NCBI RefSeq assembly: GCF_003853705.1
Contig: NZ_QTQI01000001.1
Coordinates: forward strand, 248,001-312,000
Direction: 5' to 3'
Origin: Burkholderia sp. Bp8992
Lineage (GTDB): Bacteria > Pseudomonadota > Gammaproteobacteria > Burkholderiales > Burkholderiaceae
Length of the DNA stretch: 64,000 bases
The translations under genes and the position numbers were made by a program. Below, piece by piece: positions 19,448 to 27,317 of this stretch. The notes under the pieces are model-generated. The model was not told the DNA's origin. It was given only the letters and a program-made list of their open reading frames with translations, and did no database searches. Each line of letters begins with the position of its first letter. Positions within the stretch are counted from its first letter, which is position 1.

Positions 19448-20985
19448 TTATGTCGTCAGCCCGAGGCTCTCCCGGTATTCAATCGGACTGAGTGCGCCAA
19501 GCGAGATCTTGATCCGTTTCTCGTTGTACCAGCGAATGTACGAGTCAACGACCTCAATGAACTGGTCGGTGCTGACGGCCTGCCAGTCCCGAGAGTAAAA
19601 CAGTTCCGTTTTCAGCCGTCCAAAGAAGCCTTCGCACGCCGCGTTGTCGGGCGAGCAGCCCTTGCGCGACATTGAGCGAATCAGCCTGGCCTCACGTATC
19701 CGGGTAAGCCAGCCTGGCCAGCGATAATGCGCACCGCGGTCTGAATGGACAACAGGTCGGCTGTTGCTGCTACCGATTGCTTCGATGGCGGCATCGAGCA
19801 TCGTGTTCACAAGCTCGGCGTCTGGTCGCGTACCGATCGACCAACTGATCACCAGTCCATCGAAGCAATCGATGACCGGAGACAGATAGACTTTACCGGC
19901 GGGAATCTGGAACTCTGTGATGTCCGTGAGCCACTTTTCATTCGGTGCTGCGGCCCGGAAGTCCCGGTTGATAAGGTTCTCCGGAGCCGGATCTATTTCT
20001 CCGGCGTAGGATCCGTATCGACGTCGCCTCGTTGTGGCTGCGCTTAGCTGTTCCTGCTTCATCAAGCGCCGAACGACCTTTTCCGAGATGAAGACTTTCT
20101 GCCTGCCAAGTGCCGCGCGCACTCGGCGATATCCGTAGCAGCGGTGATTCAGTTCAAAGATATCTGCGATGGCAAGGCGTACACCGGCATACTTGTCGGC
20201 AGCTTGTATCCGTGCCCGGTGATAGAAGTAGGAGCTACGGGCGAGCCCCAGTTCAGCAAAGAGCTCCGGCAGCGTGTAAGTCTGTTTCAGGGCATCAACC
20301 AGCGCCGTCTTCTCCCGATTCGTCAGGAGTTGCGGGTCGACGCCCAGGCCTTTTTTTATTATTTCATTGGCCTTTTTCAGAATGTCATGTTCGATCTGGA
20401 GCTTTCGAATGTCTCGTCGGAGTGATTCGATCTGCTGCTCCAGCGTCGCTTTCTCCGAGGTTTGCGGCGGATCGTTGCGGCGTGTCATGGTTGAAACGGC
20501 CTCCTGATCGAGTAACCGATTTCTCCAGTTGTACAGCGTTGGGCGGCTCACGCCAATCTTTTTAGCAACTTCCTCTGCGCTTTCTCGTCGAGTGCATAGA
20601 TCGATGACCGCTGTCTGCCTGAGCTCTGGTGTATACCGAACACCTGACGCCTTCCCGAGAACGCGTTTCTTTCGCTCAGGATGCAGCTCGTCGAGCCAGA
20701 CGACGAGCGTTCCGCGTCCCGGATACCCCAAAGCCTTGGTCGTTGCTGCCAGACACTGGCCATGGGTCATATAGTGGTCTGTGGCCGCTTTTTTTGTTCT
20801 GCCGAATAGCGCGGCCTCAGGCAGATACGTTCCTTCGGCAAGTCTAGACATCGCTCGTACATCTGATACCAGCGTTCGAGCGACTTCGTCGTTGGATAGC
20901 CTAATTGACGAACGGTCGCGGTAAGGCGCTTTCCAAGCTTCAAGTAGAGCTTGACTGCTCGGATGCGTTCTTCGTATGAGTACAT
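19448..20985 (-). CDS. IS3-family transposase made by -1 frameshift (OrfAB)
   Basis: The first frame starts at the ATG at 20985 after AGGAGC (MYSYEERIRAVKLYLKLGKR, a helix-turn-helix) and stops at 20767. The heptamer A-AAA-AAG at 20794-20788, in register, allows a -1 slip at codon 66 into the long frame that ends at TAA 19448-19450. The second frame carries another helix-turn-helix (IGVSRPTLYNWRNRLLDQEA), a coiled region (LEQQIESLRRDIRKLQIEHD) and the DDE integrase core: WLTDITEF, VVHSDRGAHY and NAACEGFFGRLKTE. About 510 residues fused. The slip site is unusually early for IS3, where it normally follows the leucine zipper, so a simple inactivating mutation is the alternative. Confidence 0.85.
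20767..20985 (-). CDS. IS transposase first frame (OrfA, 72 residues)
   Basis: Translated without frameshifting, this gives a 72-residue product containing only the first helix-turn-helix (RLTATVRQLGYPTTKSLERW) and ending RPQTTI. In IS3 elements the un-shifted OrfA often acts as a repressor of transposition. Whether this short form is stable cannot be told. Confidence 0.6.
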   Translation of the reverse strand: MYSYEERIRAVKLYLKLGKRLTATVRQLGYPTTKSLERWYQMYERCLDLPKERICLRPRYSAEQKKRPQTTI

Positions 20986-21025
20986 GGACTAGCTCCTGAT
21001 AGTCCAAGAATTCCGCCGCACCCCC

Positions 21026-21668
21026 CGAACGGACATTTCAATCTGGCTATGACAAGCGCGTGTAGCAGTCCGCGCGATCCCGTGCGTGACCCGACGGTAT
21101 CGATGACGGTATTTCTACAGAGGCCGTCACCGAGATGTGCGGTCTTCGTGGATTTTCAACGAAAACATGCCTTGATTTTCCGGTGCGGTCCCTCCAGTAC
21201 CGGCAACAGCCAGCCGGATTCTTCGGTATCTTTGACGGTATCGTCGCTACGCGACCGCGTGGAAGCGGCGTCTCCTCAATGGTTCAGCCCATCAATTGAC
21301 AATCGAGTGGGTATTAGGTGGCGCGAGCACACTTTCTTCGTGAATGCTGGTCCCTCCTGCAGCGATACTTCCGACCATGGGGCGTCTGTTGCGGAAACGC
21401 GACACAAGGCGCCAAAAACTGAAGATGTAAGCCGGCGTAGGTTTTGGCGTAGGTGAGCTGATGAGGGCATTGTTAGGTAAGGCCAATTCACTACTTCGAG
21501 GAAAACGAGTAATCATCACGGGCGCACCACCTGCGCCCGTTTCTCGTTGTCTGTTCTATCCATCGCGGGCAGACGCGACGATCGAGATTCCCCCTGCGTC
21601 AGCCGTCCCGCCTTCGGGTTCGTGACGTCGCCTGCGTTCCGCCACTTCCCGTACGATCCGCATCGCCC
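21026..21668. other. Remnant region right of the IS, no intact gene
   Basis: About 640 bases of lower-GC sequence with no convincing coding frame. It should contain the rest of the integrated element and its right junction, but I found neither the integrase C-terminus nor a clear copy of the selC 3' end. A terminator-like hairpin lies at 21518-21548; sequence beyond it looks like resident Burkholderia DNA leading to the GNAT gene. Confidence 0.5.
21518..21548 (+). terminator. Terminator hairpin, possibly the original selC terminator
   Basis: ACGGGCGCA (21518-21526) and TGCGCCCGT (21532-21540) form a perfect 9-bp stem with loop CCACC, followed by TTCTCGTT. No gene ends nearby. If the selC-linked element was inserted between selC and its terminator, this hairpin would be the displaced selC terminator; that is inference. 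Confidence 0.6.
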
Positions 21669-22235
21669 ATGTCCGCCCCCTCGAAGATCGAAACCGAACG
21701 TTTGACGCTGCGCCGCTGGCGCGCGTCGGATGCGGGTGCGCTTGCGGCGATGCATGCGGACCCGGACGTGACCGCGTGGCTCGCGCGCGGTCCGATGTCC
21801 GTCGACGAGGCGAGCGACGCAATTGCGCGCTTCGAAGCGCATTTCGAGGCACACGGTTTCGGTGTGTGGGCGGTCGAACGTCGCGCCGATGCGATGCTGA
21901 TCGGGCTTTGCGGCCTGTCGCGCGAAGCGCGCGCAATGCATCCGATGGCGCCATGTGTCGAGATCATGTGGCGGCAGGCGCGCCACGCGTGGGGGTGTGG
22001 CCATGCTGCAGAAGCGGCCGCCGCCGCACTGGTCGACGGGTTCGGCCGGGCAGGGCTCGACGAGATCTTCGCGTGGACGGCCAATACCAACCAGCGATCA
22101 CGGCGCGTGATGGAACGGCTCGGCATGCTGCGCCAACTCACGCGCGATTTCGATCATCCGGCGTTGCCGGACGGGCATCCGCTGCGGCCGCACGTCGTGT
22201 ATGTCGCACGCGCCGACGGGGTTGCGGGCGCGTAA
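21669..22235 (+). CDS. GNAT acetyltransferase, RimJ/RimL type
   Basis: A 188-residue acetyl-CoA-dependent N-acetyltransferase. It opens with IETERLTLRRWRASDAGALA, the usual RimJ/RimL start, has the acetyl-CoA site segment RQARHAWGCGHAAEAAAAAL, and ends the fold with TNQRSRRVMERLGM. The family modifies ribosomal protein N-termini or small amines; the target here is unknown. Tail to tail with the VOC gene at 22257. Confidence 0.85.
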   Translation: MSAPSKIETERLTLRRWRASDAGALAAMHADPDVTAWLARGPMSVDEASDAIARFEAHFEAHGFGVWAVERRADAMLIGLCGLSREARAMHPMAPCVEIMWRQARHAWGCGHAAEAAAAALVDGFGRAGLDEIFAWTANTNQRSRRVMERLGMLRQLTRDFDHPALPDGHPLRPHVVYVARADGVAGA

Positions 22236-22256
22236 CGGTTCACGCGTATCCGCGTG

Positions 22257-22676
22257 TCAGCGCCAGGTGCCGTTCTGCAGCACGATCCGGTAGCCGTCGG
22301 CATCCTCGAAGGTCTGGCCGGAAATTTCCCAGTACGGATTGAACGACGTCACGGGCATGAAGCCGTGCGCGGTGGCGCGCTCGCACGCGGCTTCCCATTC
22401 CGGGCGATCGGGCAGGTAGAAGACGATCAGGTCTTCGGGCGTCGGCGACGGCGCGATCGGATGATCGGGGCAGTGCGTGAATTCGAAGTGATAGTCGAGA
22501 CCTTCGCGTCCGATCATCACGCCGGAAAAGCCGTCGTGATCTTCGAAGCGTGCGAGAACCGACAAGTCGAGGGCGTTGCGATACATGCGTTCGGTGCGGG
22601 CGAGGTTGCTGACCGGGCGGGCAATGCGCAGGTGGGCGTGCAAGATGGCCTCGGGGGAGAGTGGCGGGCCGGTCAA
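22257..22676 (-). CDS. VOC/glyoxalase superfamily protein
   Basis: A 139-residue protein: LRIARPVSNLARTERMYRNA, GLDYHFEFTHCPDHPIAPSP, DLIVFYLPDR and EDADGYRIVLQNGTW. The repeated beta-alpha-beta units and the metal-ligand type H and E positions fit a vicinal oxygen chelate protein. Similar proteins are annotated as bleomycin-resistance or glyoxalase-like without proven substrates. Only 21 bases separate it from the convergent GNAT gene. Confidence 0.82.
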   Translation of the reverse strand: MTGPPLSPEAILHAHLRIARPVSNLARTERMYRNALDLSVLARFEDHDGFSGVMIGREGLDYHFEFTHCPDHPIAPSPTPEDLIVFYLPDRPEWEAACERATAHGFMPVTSFNPYWEISGQTFEDADGYRIVLQNGTWR

Positions 22677-22939
22677 TGATAAGCCGGCCGATCAGGATTG
22701 CGCGAGGCGAGCGGATCGTGTCGCGGCGCACGCTCGTCGTATCGAACGATATCGCTTCATTCCGGCCAAACGAAGCGACCGGTCGACTCCCGACTCACGA
22801 AACAACAACATGACGCTTCCGAATCAATGTGTGCACCGCGTCGCAGCGGCTGCACGTTCGCAGGACCTTCGAATCCCCGCCTTCCGCAGCGCCGGCCGCT
22901 CGACGCGCGGATACATGCGTGCCGGACGGGAGGTGACGT

Positions 22940-23215
22940 ATGGGTAAGCCCGATCTGCGTCGGCCGGTTGCCGGACCGTATCGCCAGTCGCGATGGGCGA
23001 CCGGACTGGAGGCCGCCTTTGGATGGGTGGCAAAGGGAACGTTGGTACTGGTCGGGCTTGCGGTGGCCGCGTTGGCGGCGCTGACGGGCGACGTCGGTGC
23101 CCTGGCAGATCTGCCGTCGACCAGGAAGGGCTGGCTGTATCTGTTGCTGATACTGGTCGTGACGGTCGCGCTGATATTTGCGGTGCATCACTACTGGCTG
23201 CGTCCGGCGGCCTAG
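22940..23215 (+). CDS. Small two-helix membrane protein, unknown function
   Basis: A 91-residue protein with two hydrophobic segments, GTLVLVGLAVAALAALTG (about 33-50) and GWLYLLLILVVTVALIFAVH (about 64-83), separated by a short polar loop; the N-terminus is basic. The ATG at 22940 follows GGGAGGTGACGT. I recognise no family. The 263 bases to its left are the divergent upstream region shared with the VOC gene and hold nothing else that I can name. Confidence 0.7.
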   Translation: MGKPDLRRPVAGPYRQSRWATGLEAAFGWVAKGTLVLVGLAVAALAALTGDVGALADLPSTRKGWLYLLLILVVTVALIFAVHHYWLRPAA

Positions 23216-23257
23216 CCGGAGCGGGAAACGATGTGGCCCCCGCAATCCGCGCAGGCA

Positions 23258-23317
23258 ATAAAAAAGCCCGCTGCTTGAGCGGGCTGAATCCATGTTTGGA
23301 GACATGGAGGAGACAGG
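23258..23317 (-). ncRNA. Candidate anti-Shine-Dalgarno small RNA with own promoter and terminator
   Basis: On the minus strand a good promoter is visible: TTGCAA (23350-23345), a 17-base spacer, and TAAATT (23327-23322). About 6 bases later the transcript would begin near CCUGUCUCCUCC, a single-stranded 5' stretch containing CUCCUCC, complementary to Shine-Dalgarno sequences. A small hairpin CCATGT/ACATGG follows, then a strong terminator AGCCCGCT-CAAG-CAGCGGGCT with six Ts (to 23260). Predicted length about 60 nt. No protein is encoded. The architecture matches short Hfq-type or anti-SD regulatory RNAs; B. cenocepacia ncS27 is one family to compare with, but I cannot assert identity. Confidence 0.65.
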
Positions 23318-23389
23318 CGTAAATTTAAGGGAAAACCCGGACGTTTGCAAGCCCTAGTTGTATCCATGCAACTCGCAGCCGTCACCGGT

Positions 23390-24154
23390 TCACATGCCGC
23401 CGGCCCGTGCATGCGCCGCAAACGCGCCGAACCGCTCTTGCGCGACGGGCAGCGCGTACTTGTCGCGCATTTCCGTCTCGATCCATGCACAGGCCTCGCG
23501 AGCGCAGTCGGTCAGCGCGTGCCGCGTCGCATGCCCGTCGATGTCGTAGACGAAACGCACGCCGACCTCGTCGTCGGCGACCTGTCGTTCGAGCTGGTTG
23601 AGCTGCAGTTGCGGCCCGTGCTGCTGCGACAGCGCGCGCAGTTCGTCAAAGTGATATTCGAGCCAGTCGGCGAAAAACAGCGCATCGCTATGGCACGGCA
23701 AGCGGAAGGCCGCGCTGCGCGACGGACGCGCTGCGGCGTCGCCGGTCGTCGCGAGCGGCTCGCCGTCGGCGGCGAGGGCCGTATCGACGGGCGCAAGCGG
23801 GTGCTGAATGTGCCGGTAGGGTTCGCGGTCGCGCAGCGCATGCCACAGCAATTCGTCGCCGGCGGCGCCGGACGGCTGCATCGTCAGGTCGTGCCGGCCG
23901 CTGTCGGCCGGGGCGACGTCGCGAATCACGAGGCGCAGCGAGCAGAGCGGTTCGTCGGCGACCAGCAGCGTCGCCGGGCGCGGCAGCCCGCAGACGAGCG
24001 GCGCAGCGCCCGCGGCACGAAACACGAGCCCGCGGCGGTCGAGCCGCACGAGCGGCAGCGGCCTGGGAAACGACGGATAGGCGACCGTGATGCGGGCGCC
24101 GCCGACGCTCGTCAACCCGGGCATCATCGCGCGAAAGACCTGAGACTGGTCCAC
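23390..24154 (-). CDS. Conserved hypothetical protein downstream of cepI
   Basis: A 254-residue soluble protein starting at GTG 24154 after AAGGAGAACCAAC. I recognise no domain. The middle has RLPCHSDALFFADWLEYHFD and QLNQLERQVADDEVGVRFVY; the composition is that of a cytoplasmic enzyme or binding protein, without signal peptide or membrane helix. It lies 51 bases after cepI on the same strand, so it is probably co-transcribed and quorum controlled through the lux box upstream of cepI. A gene in this position is conserved beside cepI in other B. cepacia complex genomes, from memory. Confidence 0.8.
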   Translation of the reverse strand: MDQSQVFRAMMPGLTSVGGARITVAYPSFPRPLPLVRLDRRGLVFRAAGAAPLVCGLPRPATLLVADEPLCSLRLVIRDVAPADSGRHDLTMQPSGAAGDELLWHALRDREPYRHIQHPLAPVDTALAADGEPLATTGDAAARPSRSAAFRLPCHSDALFFADWLEYHFDELRALSQQHGPQLQLNQLERQVADDEVGVRFVYDIDGHATRHALTDCAREACAWIETEMRDKYALPVAQERFGAFAAHARAGGM

Positions 24155-24205
24155 GTTGGTTCTCCTTCGTTACGAGGCCGCCCGGACGGAAGCGCGTGCT
24201 CCGGC

Positions 24206-24814
24206 TCAGGCGGCGATGGCTTGCCGGGCTGCCTGCCCCGGCTCGATTCCTAGTGCCGCAAACGTTTGCGGATCGATGTCGATCCAGCACGCGACCACCA
24301 GACGACCGTCCACCTGTTTCGGCGGCCCTGCGCGGTGCGCGTGAATGCCGATCCGGCGGAACAGCCGCTCCATGCTCGCGAACGTCACGCCGATCAGCTG
24401 CCGCGCGCCGAGTTGCGCCGCGCATTCGACGACGGCCGCCAGCATCGGGCGCACGGCCCACTCGGCATTGCCCGGCCCGCCTTCGTCGTCGGTCGCCGCG
24501 AACCTGGACAGCTCCCAGACGGCGGCCGATTGCGGCAATGGCATGTCTTCGGCGATCAGGTCGGCGAACAGCGACTTGAGCAGATACGGGCGCGTGGTAG
24601 GCAGCAGGCGCGCACATCCGCACATGTCGCCGCCGGCGTTCCTCGCAAACACGTAGACGGTATCGTCGCGATCGAACTGGTCGCGCTCGAAGCTTTCGTT
24701 CGCCGACGGGAGCGCCCAACCGAGCTGCTCGATGAACACGCGGCGCCGGTAGCGCCCGAGATCCGCTGCAAGTTCGTGTGGCAACCGCCCTTCATCGTGA
24801 ACGAAGGTCCGCAT
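24206..24814 (-). CDS. cepI: N-acyl-homoserine lactone synthase CepI
   Basis: A 202-residue LuxI-family enzyme making octanoyl-homoserine lactone from S-adenosylmethionine and acyl-ACP. The family signature RYRRRVFIEQLGWALP and ERDQFDRDD is present, then CARLLPTTRPYLL and ELSRFAATDD. The sequence is recognisably CepI of the B. cepacia complex almost end to end. ATG follows GAGGACACC. A lux box lies about 62 bases upstream, giving CepR-dependent autoinduction. Confidence 0.97.
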   Translation of the reverse strand: MRTFVHDEGRLPHELAADLGRYRRRVFIEQLGWALPSANESFERDQFDRDDTVYVFARNAGGDMCGCARLLPTTRPYLLKSLFADLIAEDMPLPQSAAVWELSRFAATDDEGGPGNAEWAVRPMLAAVVECAAQLGARQLIGVTFASMERLFRRIGIHAHRAGPPKQVDGRLVVACWIDIDPQTFAALGIEPGQAARQAIAA

Positions 24815-24875
24815 GGTGTCCTCGGATCTGTGCTTTTGTATGCGTGCATTACATCGCGCGGCACGAGGAGGCGGT

Positions 24876-24893
24876 AACTGGTAACTCTTACAG
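24876..24893 (-). promoter_or_regulatory. cep (lux) box of cepI
   Basis: The 18-base site reads CTGTAAGAGTTACCAGTT on the minus strand, identical as I remember it to the cepI lux box of B. cenocepacia. It is an imperfect dyad centred about 70 bases upstream of the cepI start and is the binding site for CepR with octanoyl-homoserine lactone. Confidence 0.93.
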
Positions 24894-25023
24894 GGTGACC
24901 GCGCAAAAAGGATATTTGCGGCGTGGTAACGGTTTCTTGATCAACGGGATTGAAAACTGGACGGCTTTTGCTTATAAAGAGCGCCAGTCTTGCGAAATGA
25001 TCGGAGGAATGCGCGACAGGTTG

Positions 25024-25467
25024 TCACTGGAGCGTGGGACCGGCATGATAGGCGTCGTTGCGACCGAGCAGGGCCGCTGCGACCGCGGCGGGCCAGTCGA
25101 TGCCGGCGAGCCGCGCGGCGAGCGCGGCGGCGGTGCGGAACATGCCGATGTCGGTGCCGGCGGCATCGATGACCATCACGTTGCTGCGGACGTCGCCGCC
25201 CGCGATCACGAACGTGCCCGTCGCGCGTTCGAGGTACCAGTCCCAGCCGACCGTCACGTAAGGGGCGCCGGCACTGGCCGTGCGATGCCATTCGGTATAG
25301 CCGGCAAGGCGTGCGTCGATCGCGCTGTCGCGCAGTTCGGACAGCAGCGATGCGTCGAGGCCGCTCGAGACATGGTCGAGTGCAAGCACGGCCAGTGCGC
25401 CTTCTGGCAGGCGTACGTAGCCGTCCGGGGACGGGCCGGGGACCGGGTGCAGCAAAGGTGAGGTCAT
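25024..25467 (-). CDS. rsaM: RsaM-like quorum-sensing repressor (CepM)
   Basis: A 147-residue protein in the place and of the size of the RsaM homologue found between cepI and cepR in Burkholderia. Segments include DGYVRLPEGALAVLALDHVS, YVTVGWDWYLERATGTFVIA and VMVIDAAGTDIGMFRTA. RsaM proteins lower homoserine-lactone production, apparently without a DNA-binding motif, and none is visible here. Divergent from cepR with 73 bases between starts, so the two promoters must overlap. Confidence 0.88.
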   Translation of the reverse strand: MTSPLLHPVPGPSPDGYVRLPEGALAVLALDHVSSGLDASLLSELRDSAIDARLAGYTEWHRTASAGAPYVTVGWDWYLERATGTFVIAGGDVRSNVMVIDAAGTDIGMFRTAAALAARLAGIDWPAAVAAALLGRNDAYHAGPTLQ

Positions 25468-25540
25468 GCGCGGAATGTATCAGCGTCGAACGGGTGCTGG
25501 AACCTGACAAGTATGACAGCGTGACGTTGTCGGAGAAAGA

Positions 25541-26260
25541 ATGGAACTGCGCTGGCAGGATGCCTATCAACAATTCAGCGCCGCGGAAGACGAGCAGCAG
25601 CTCTTCCAGCGGATCGCCGCCTATTCCAAGCGGCTGGGATTCGAATATTGCTGCTACGGCATTCGCGTACCGTTGCCCGTATCGAAGCCGTCGGTCGCCA
25701 TCTTCAATACCTATCCCGACGGCTGGATGGCGCACTACCAGGCGAAGAACTACATCGAGATCGATTCGACGGTTCGCGACGGCGCGCTCAGCACCAACAT
25801 GATCGTCTGGCCGGACGTCGACCGGATCGACCCGTGCCCGCTGTGGCAGGACGCACGCGATTTCGGGCTGTCGGTGGGCGTCGCGCAGTCGAGCTGGGCG
25901 GCCCGCGGTGCGTTCGGCCTGCTGAGCATCGCGCGCCATGCCGACCGGCTGACGCCTGCTGAAATCAACATGCTGACGCTGCAGACGAACTGGCTCGCGA
26001 ACCTGTCGCATTCGCTGATGAGCCGCTTCATGGTGCCGAAGCTGTCGCCCGCGGCGGGTGTCACGCTGACCGCGCGCGAGCGCGAGGTGCTGTGCTGGAC
26101 GGCCGAGGGCAAGACTGCGTGTGAAATCGGCCAGATCCTCAGTATCTCGGAGCGGACGGTCAACTTCCACGTCAACAACATCCTCGAGAAGCTCGGCGCG
26201 ACCAACAAGGTCCAGGCAGTCGTCAAGGCGATTTCGGCCGGACTCATCGACGCACCGTGA
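25541..26260 (+). CDS. cepR: LuxR-family quorum-sensing regulator CepR
   Basis: A 239-residue transcription factor that binds octanoyl-homoserine lactone and activates cepI and many virulence genes. The N-terminal autoinducer domain carries the conserved W62, Y66, D75 and W90 (GWMAHYQAKNYIEIDS). The C-terminal helix-turn-helix runs from LTAREREVLCWTAEGKTACE to RTVNFHVNNILEKLGATNK (about 176-223). The ATG follows GGAGAAAGA. Convergent with the mgtC-like gene. Confidence 0.97.
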   Translation: MELRWQDAYQQFSAAEDEQQLFQRIAAYSKRLGFEYCCYGIRVPLPVSKPSVAIFNTYPDGWMAHYQAKNYIEIDSTVRDGALSTNMIVWPDVDRIDPCPLWQDARDFGLSVGVAQSSWAARGAFGLLSIARHADRLTPAEINMLTLQTNWLANLSHSLMSRFMVPKLSPAAGVTLTAREREVLCWTAEGKTACEIGQILSISERTVNFHVNNILEKLGATNKVQAVVKAISAGLIDAP

Positions 26261-26302
26261 CGCAGGCGAGGGCGGCGCCGGATACGGTGGCCGCCACGCC
26301 GC

Positions 26303-27010
26303 TCACTCCATCATCGGTTCCGCTTCCTTCGCGGTCCAGCTCACGCTGGAAATGCTCTTCTCCATGCTCATCCGGCTCGCGATCTGCTCGAGCTTCTGCT
26401 GATCCTTCGGATGCAGCTTCAGCGTCGCCGTCACCTTCAGCCGGTCCGGCTGGTCGGGCACGTCCTCGCTCGTCAGGCTCTGGAACGACAGCGGCTTCGC
26501 GTACATCGAGTTCGACAGCAGCGTGCGGATATGCACTTCGTCGGCGGTCAGGCAGATCACCGTGATCTGGTATTCGCGGACGAGATCGGCATTCGATACG
26601 GGCGTGGCGTTGATCGCCTGGCTGACGCCGCGCAGCACGGTATTGGTGAGCAGCACGACACCCGTGCCGGCAAGCGCGGGCACGTAATGGCCGGAGCCGG
26701 CCAGTACGCCGACGGCGGCCGAGCACCACAGCGTCGCGGCCGTGTTGATGCCCTGGATCGAGCCCTTGTCGCGCATGATCACGCCGCCGCCGAGGAAGCC
26801 GACGCCCGACACGACGTACGCGGCGATCTGCGTGACGCCCGCGACGCCGTTGCCGGTCAGCACGCCGAGCGTGACGAACAGGCATGCGCCGCTCGCGACG
26901 AGCGTGATCGTGCGCAGGCCGGCCGTGCGCTGGCGCATCTGGCGCTCGAGGCCGATGGCGACGCCGCAGGCGAACGCGGTGAAGAGACGGAGTGCGAAAT
27001 CGAAAGTCAT
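26303..27010 (-). CDS. MgtC/SapB family membrane protein
   Basis: A 235-residue protein with an N-terminal MgtC domain of about five membrane helices (FACGVAIGLERQMRQRTAGL, FLGGGVIMRDKGSIQGINTA, then ATLWCSAAVGVLAG) and a C-terminal cytosolic ACT-like domain (about 150-230). MgtC proteins aid growth in low magnesium and in macrophages and affect the F-type ATPase. I chose the ATG at 27010 after GGCAGGACAACC; in-frame ATGs at 27037 and 27082 add a basic stretch unlike the family. No magnesium-sensing leader was recognised. Confidence 0.87.
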   Translation of the reverse strand: MTFDFALRLFTAFACGVAIGLERQMRQRTAGLRTITLVASGACLFVTLGVLTGNGVAGVTQIAAYVVSGVGFLGGGVIMRDKGSIQGINTAATLWCSAAVGVLAGSGHYVPALAGTGVVLLTNTVLRGVSQAINATPVSNADLVREYQITVICLTADEVHIRTLLSNSMYAKPLSFQSLTSEDVPDQPDRLKVTATLKLHPKDQQKLEQIASRMSMEKSISSVSWTAKEAEPMME

Positions 27011-27145
27011 GGTTGTCCTGCCGTGCAAGAAGCGCATGCCGGCTCGCGTTGCCGCGGTGCAAGGCCGCAGGCGACGCGGCAATAGCCGTCAGCGCGCGGT
27101 ACTCTACCGCGCGAATGCGTCATTCAGTGTGAAACGGGTAGGCGT

Positions 27146-27168
27146 GCGGCTCGCGGAACGCGAGCCGC
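27146..27168. repeat. Perfect 10-bp hairpin with GAA loop
   Basis: GCGGCTCGCG (27146-27155) pairs perfectly with CGCGAGCCGC (27159-27168). There is no T-run on either side, so it is not a standard terminator. It is the only clear structure in the 307-base gap between the mgtC-like start and the end of the efflux operon. Confidence 0.5.
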
Positions 27169-27317
27169 GGCAGGAGAACTGCGTCGGACAGGCGTTCAGG
27201 CGGCAAGCGGCGCACGCAACGGAGTGCTGCAACTGTCCACGATGGTTCCTGAAGGAAGAATGGGCGGCATTCTAGTGGGCGGCGCGTGCAGGCGTCAACC
27301 GCCTGGCGGCCGCCGCG

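Larger units (their letters stand above)
19420..21025 (-). mobile_element. IS3-family insertion sequence
   Basis: Perfect 25-bp terminal inverted repeats, beginning GGGGGTGCGGCGGAATTCTT, lie at 19420-19444 and 21001-21025. They bound one two-frame transposase on the minus strand. If the terminal G/C runs belong to the flanks, the ends become 5'-TG...CA-3' (19425-21020), as usual for IS3. I could not find a matching target duplication next to either end, which fits a deletion of the neighbouring integrase end after insertion. The element interrupts the selC-linked integrase. Confidence 0.93.

Noticed and set aside
19411-21030. Target-site duplication for the IS3 element
   Set aside because: Flanks (TACC before, CGAA after, with G/C runs) do not repeat directly; likely lost by adjacent deletion.
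21637-21644. TTCCGCCA in GCCTGCGTTCCGCCACTT as the right attachment copy of selC
   Set aside because: Only eight to ten bases match the selC end; too short to call attR by eye.
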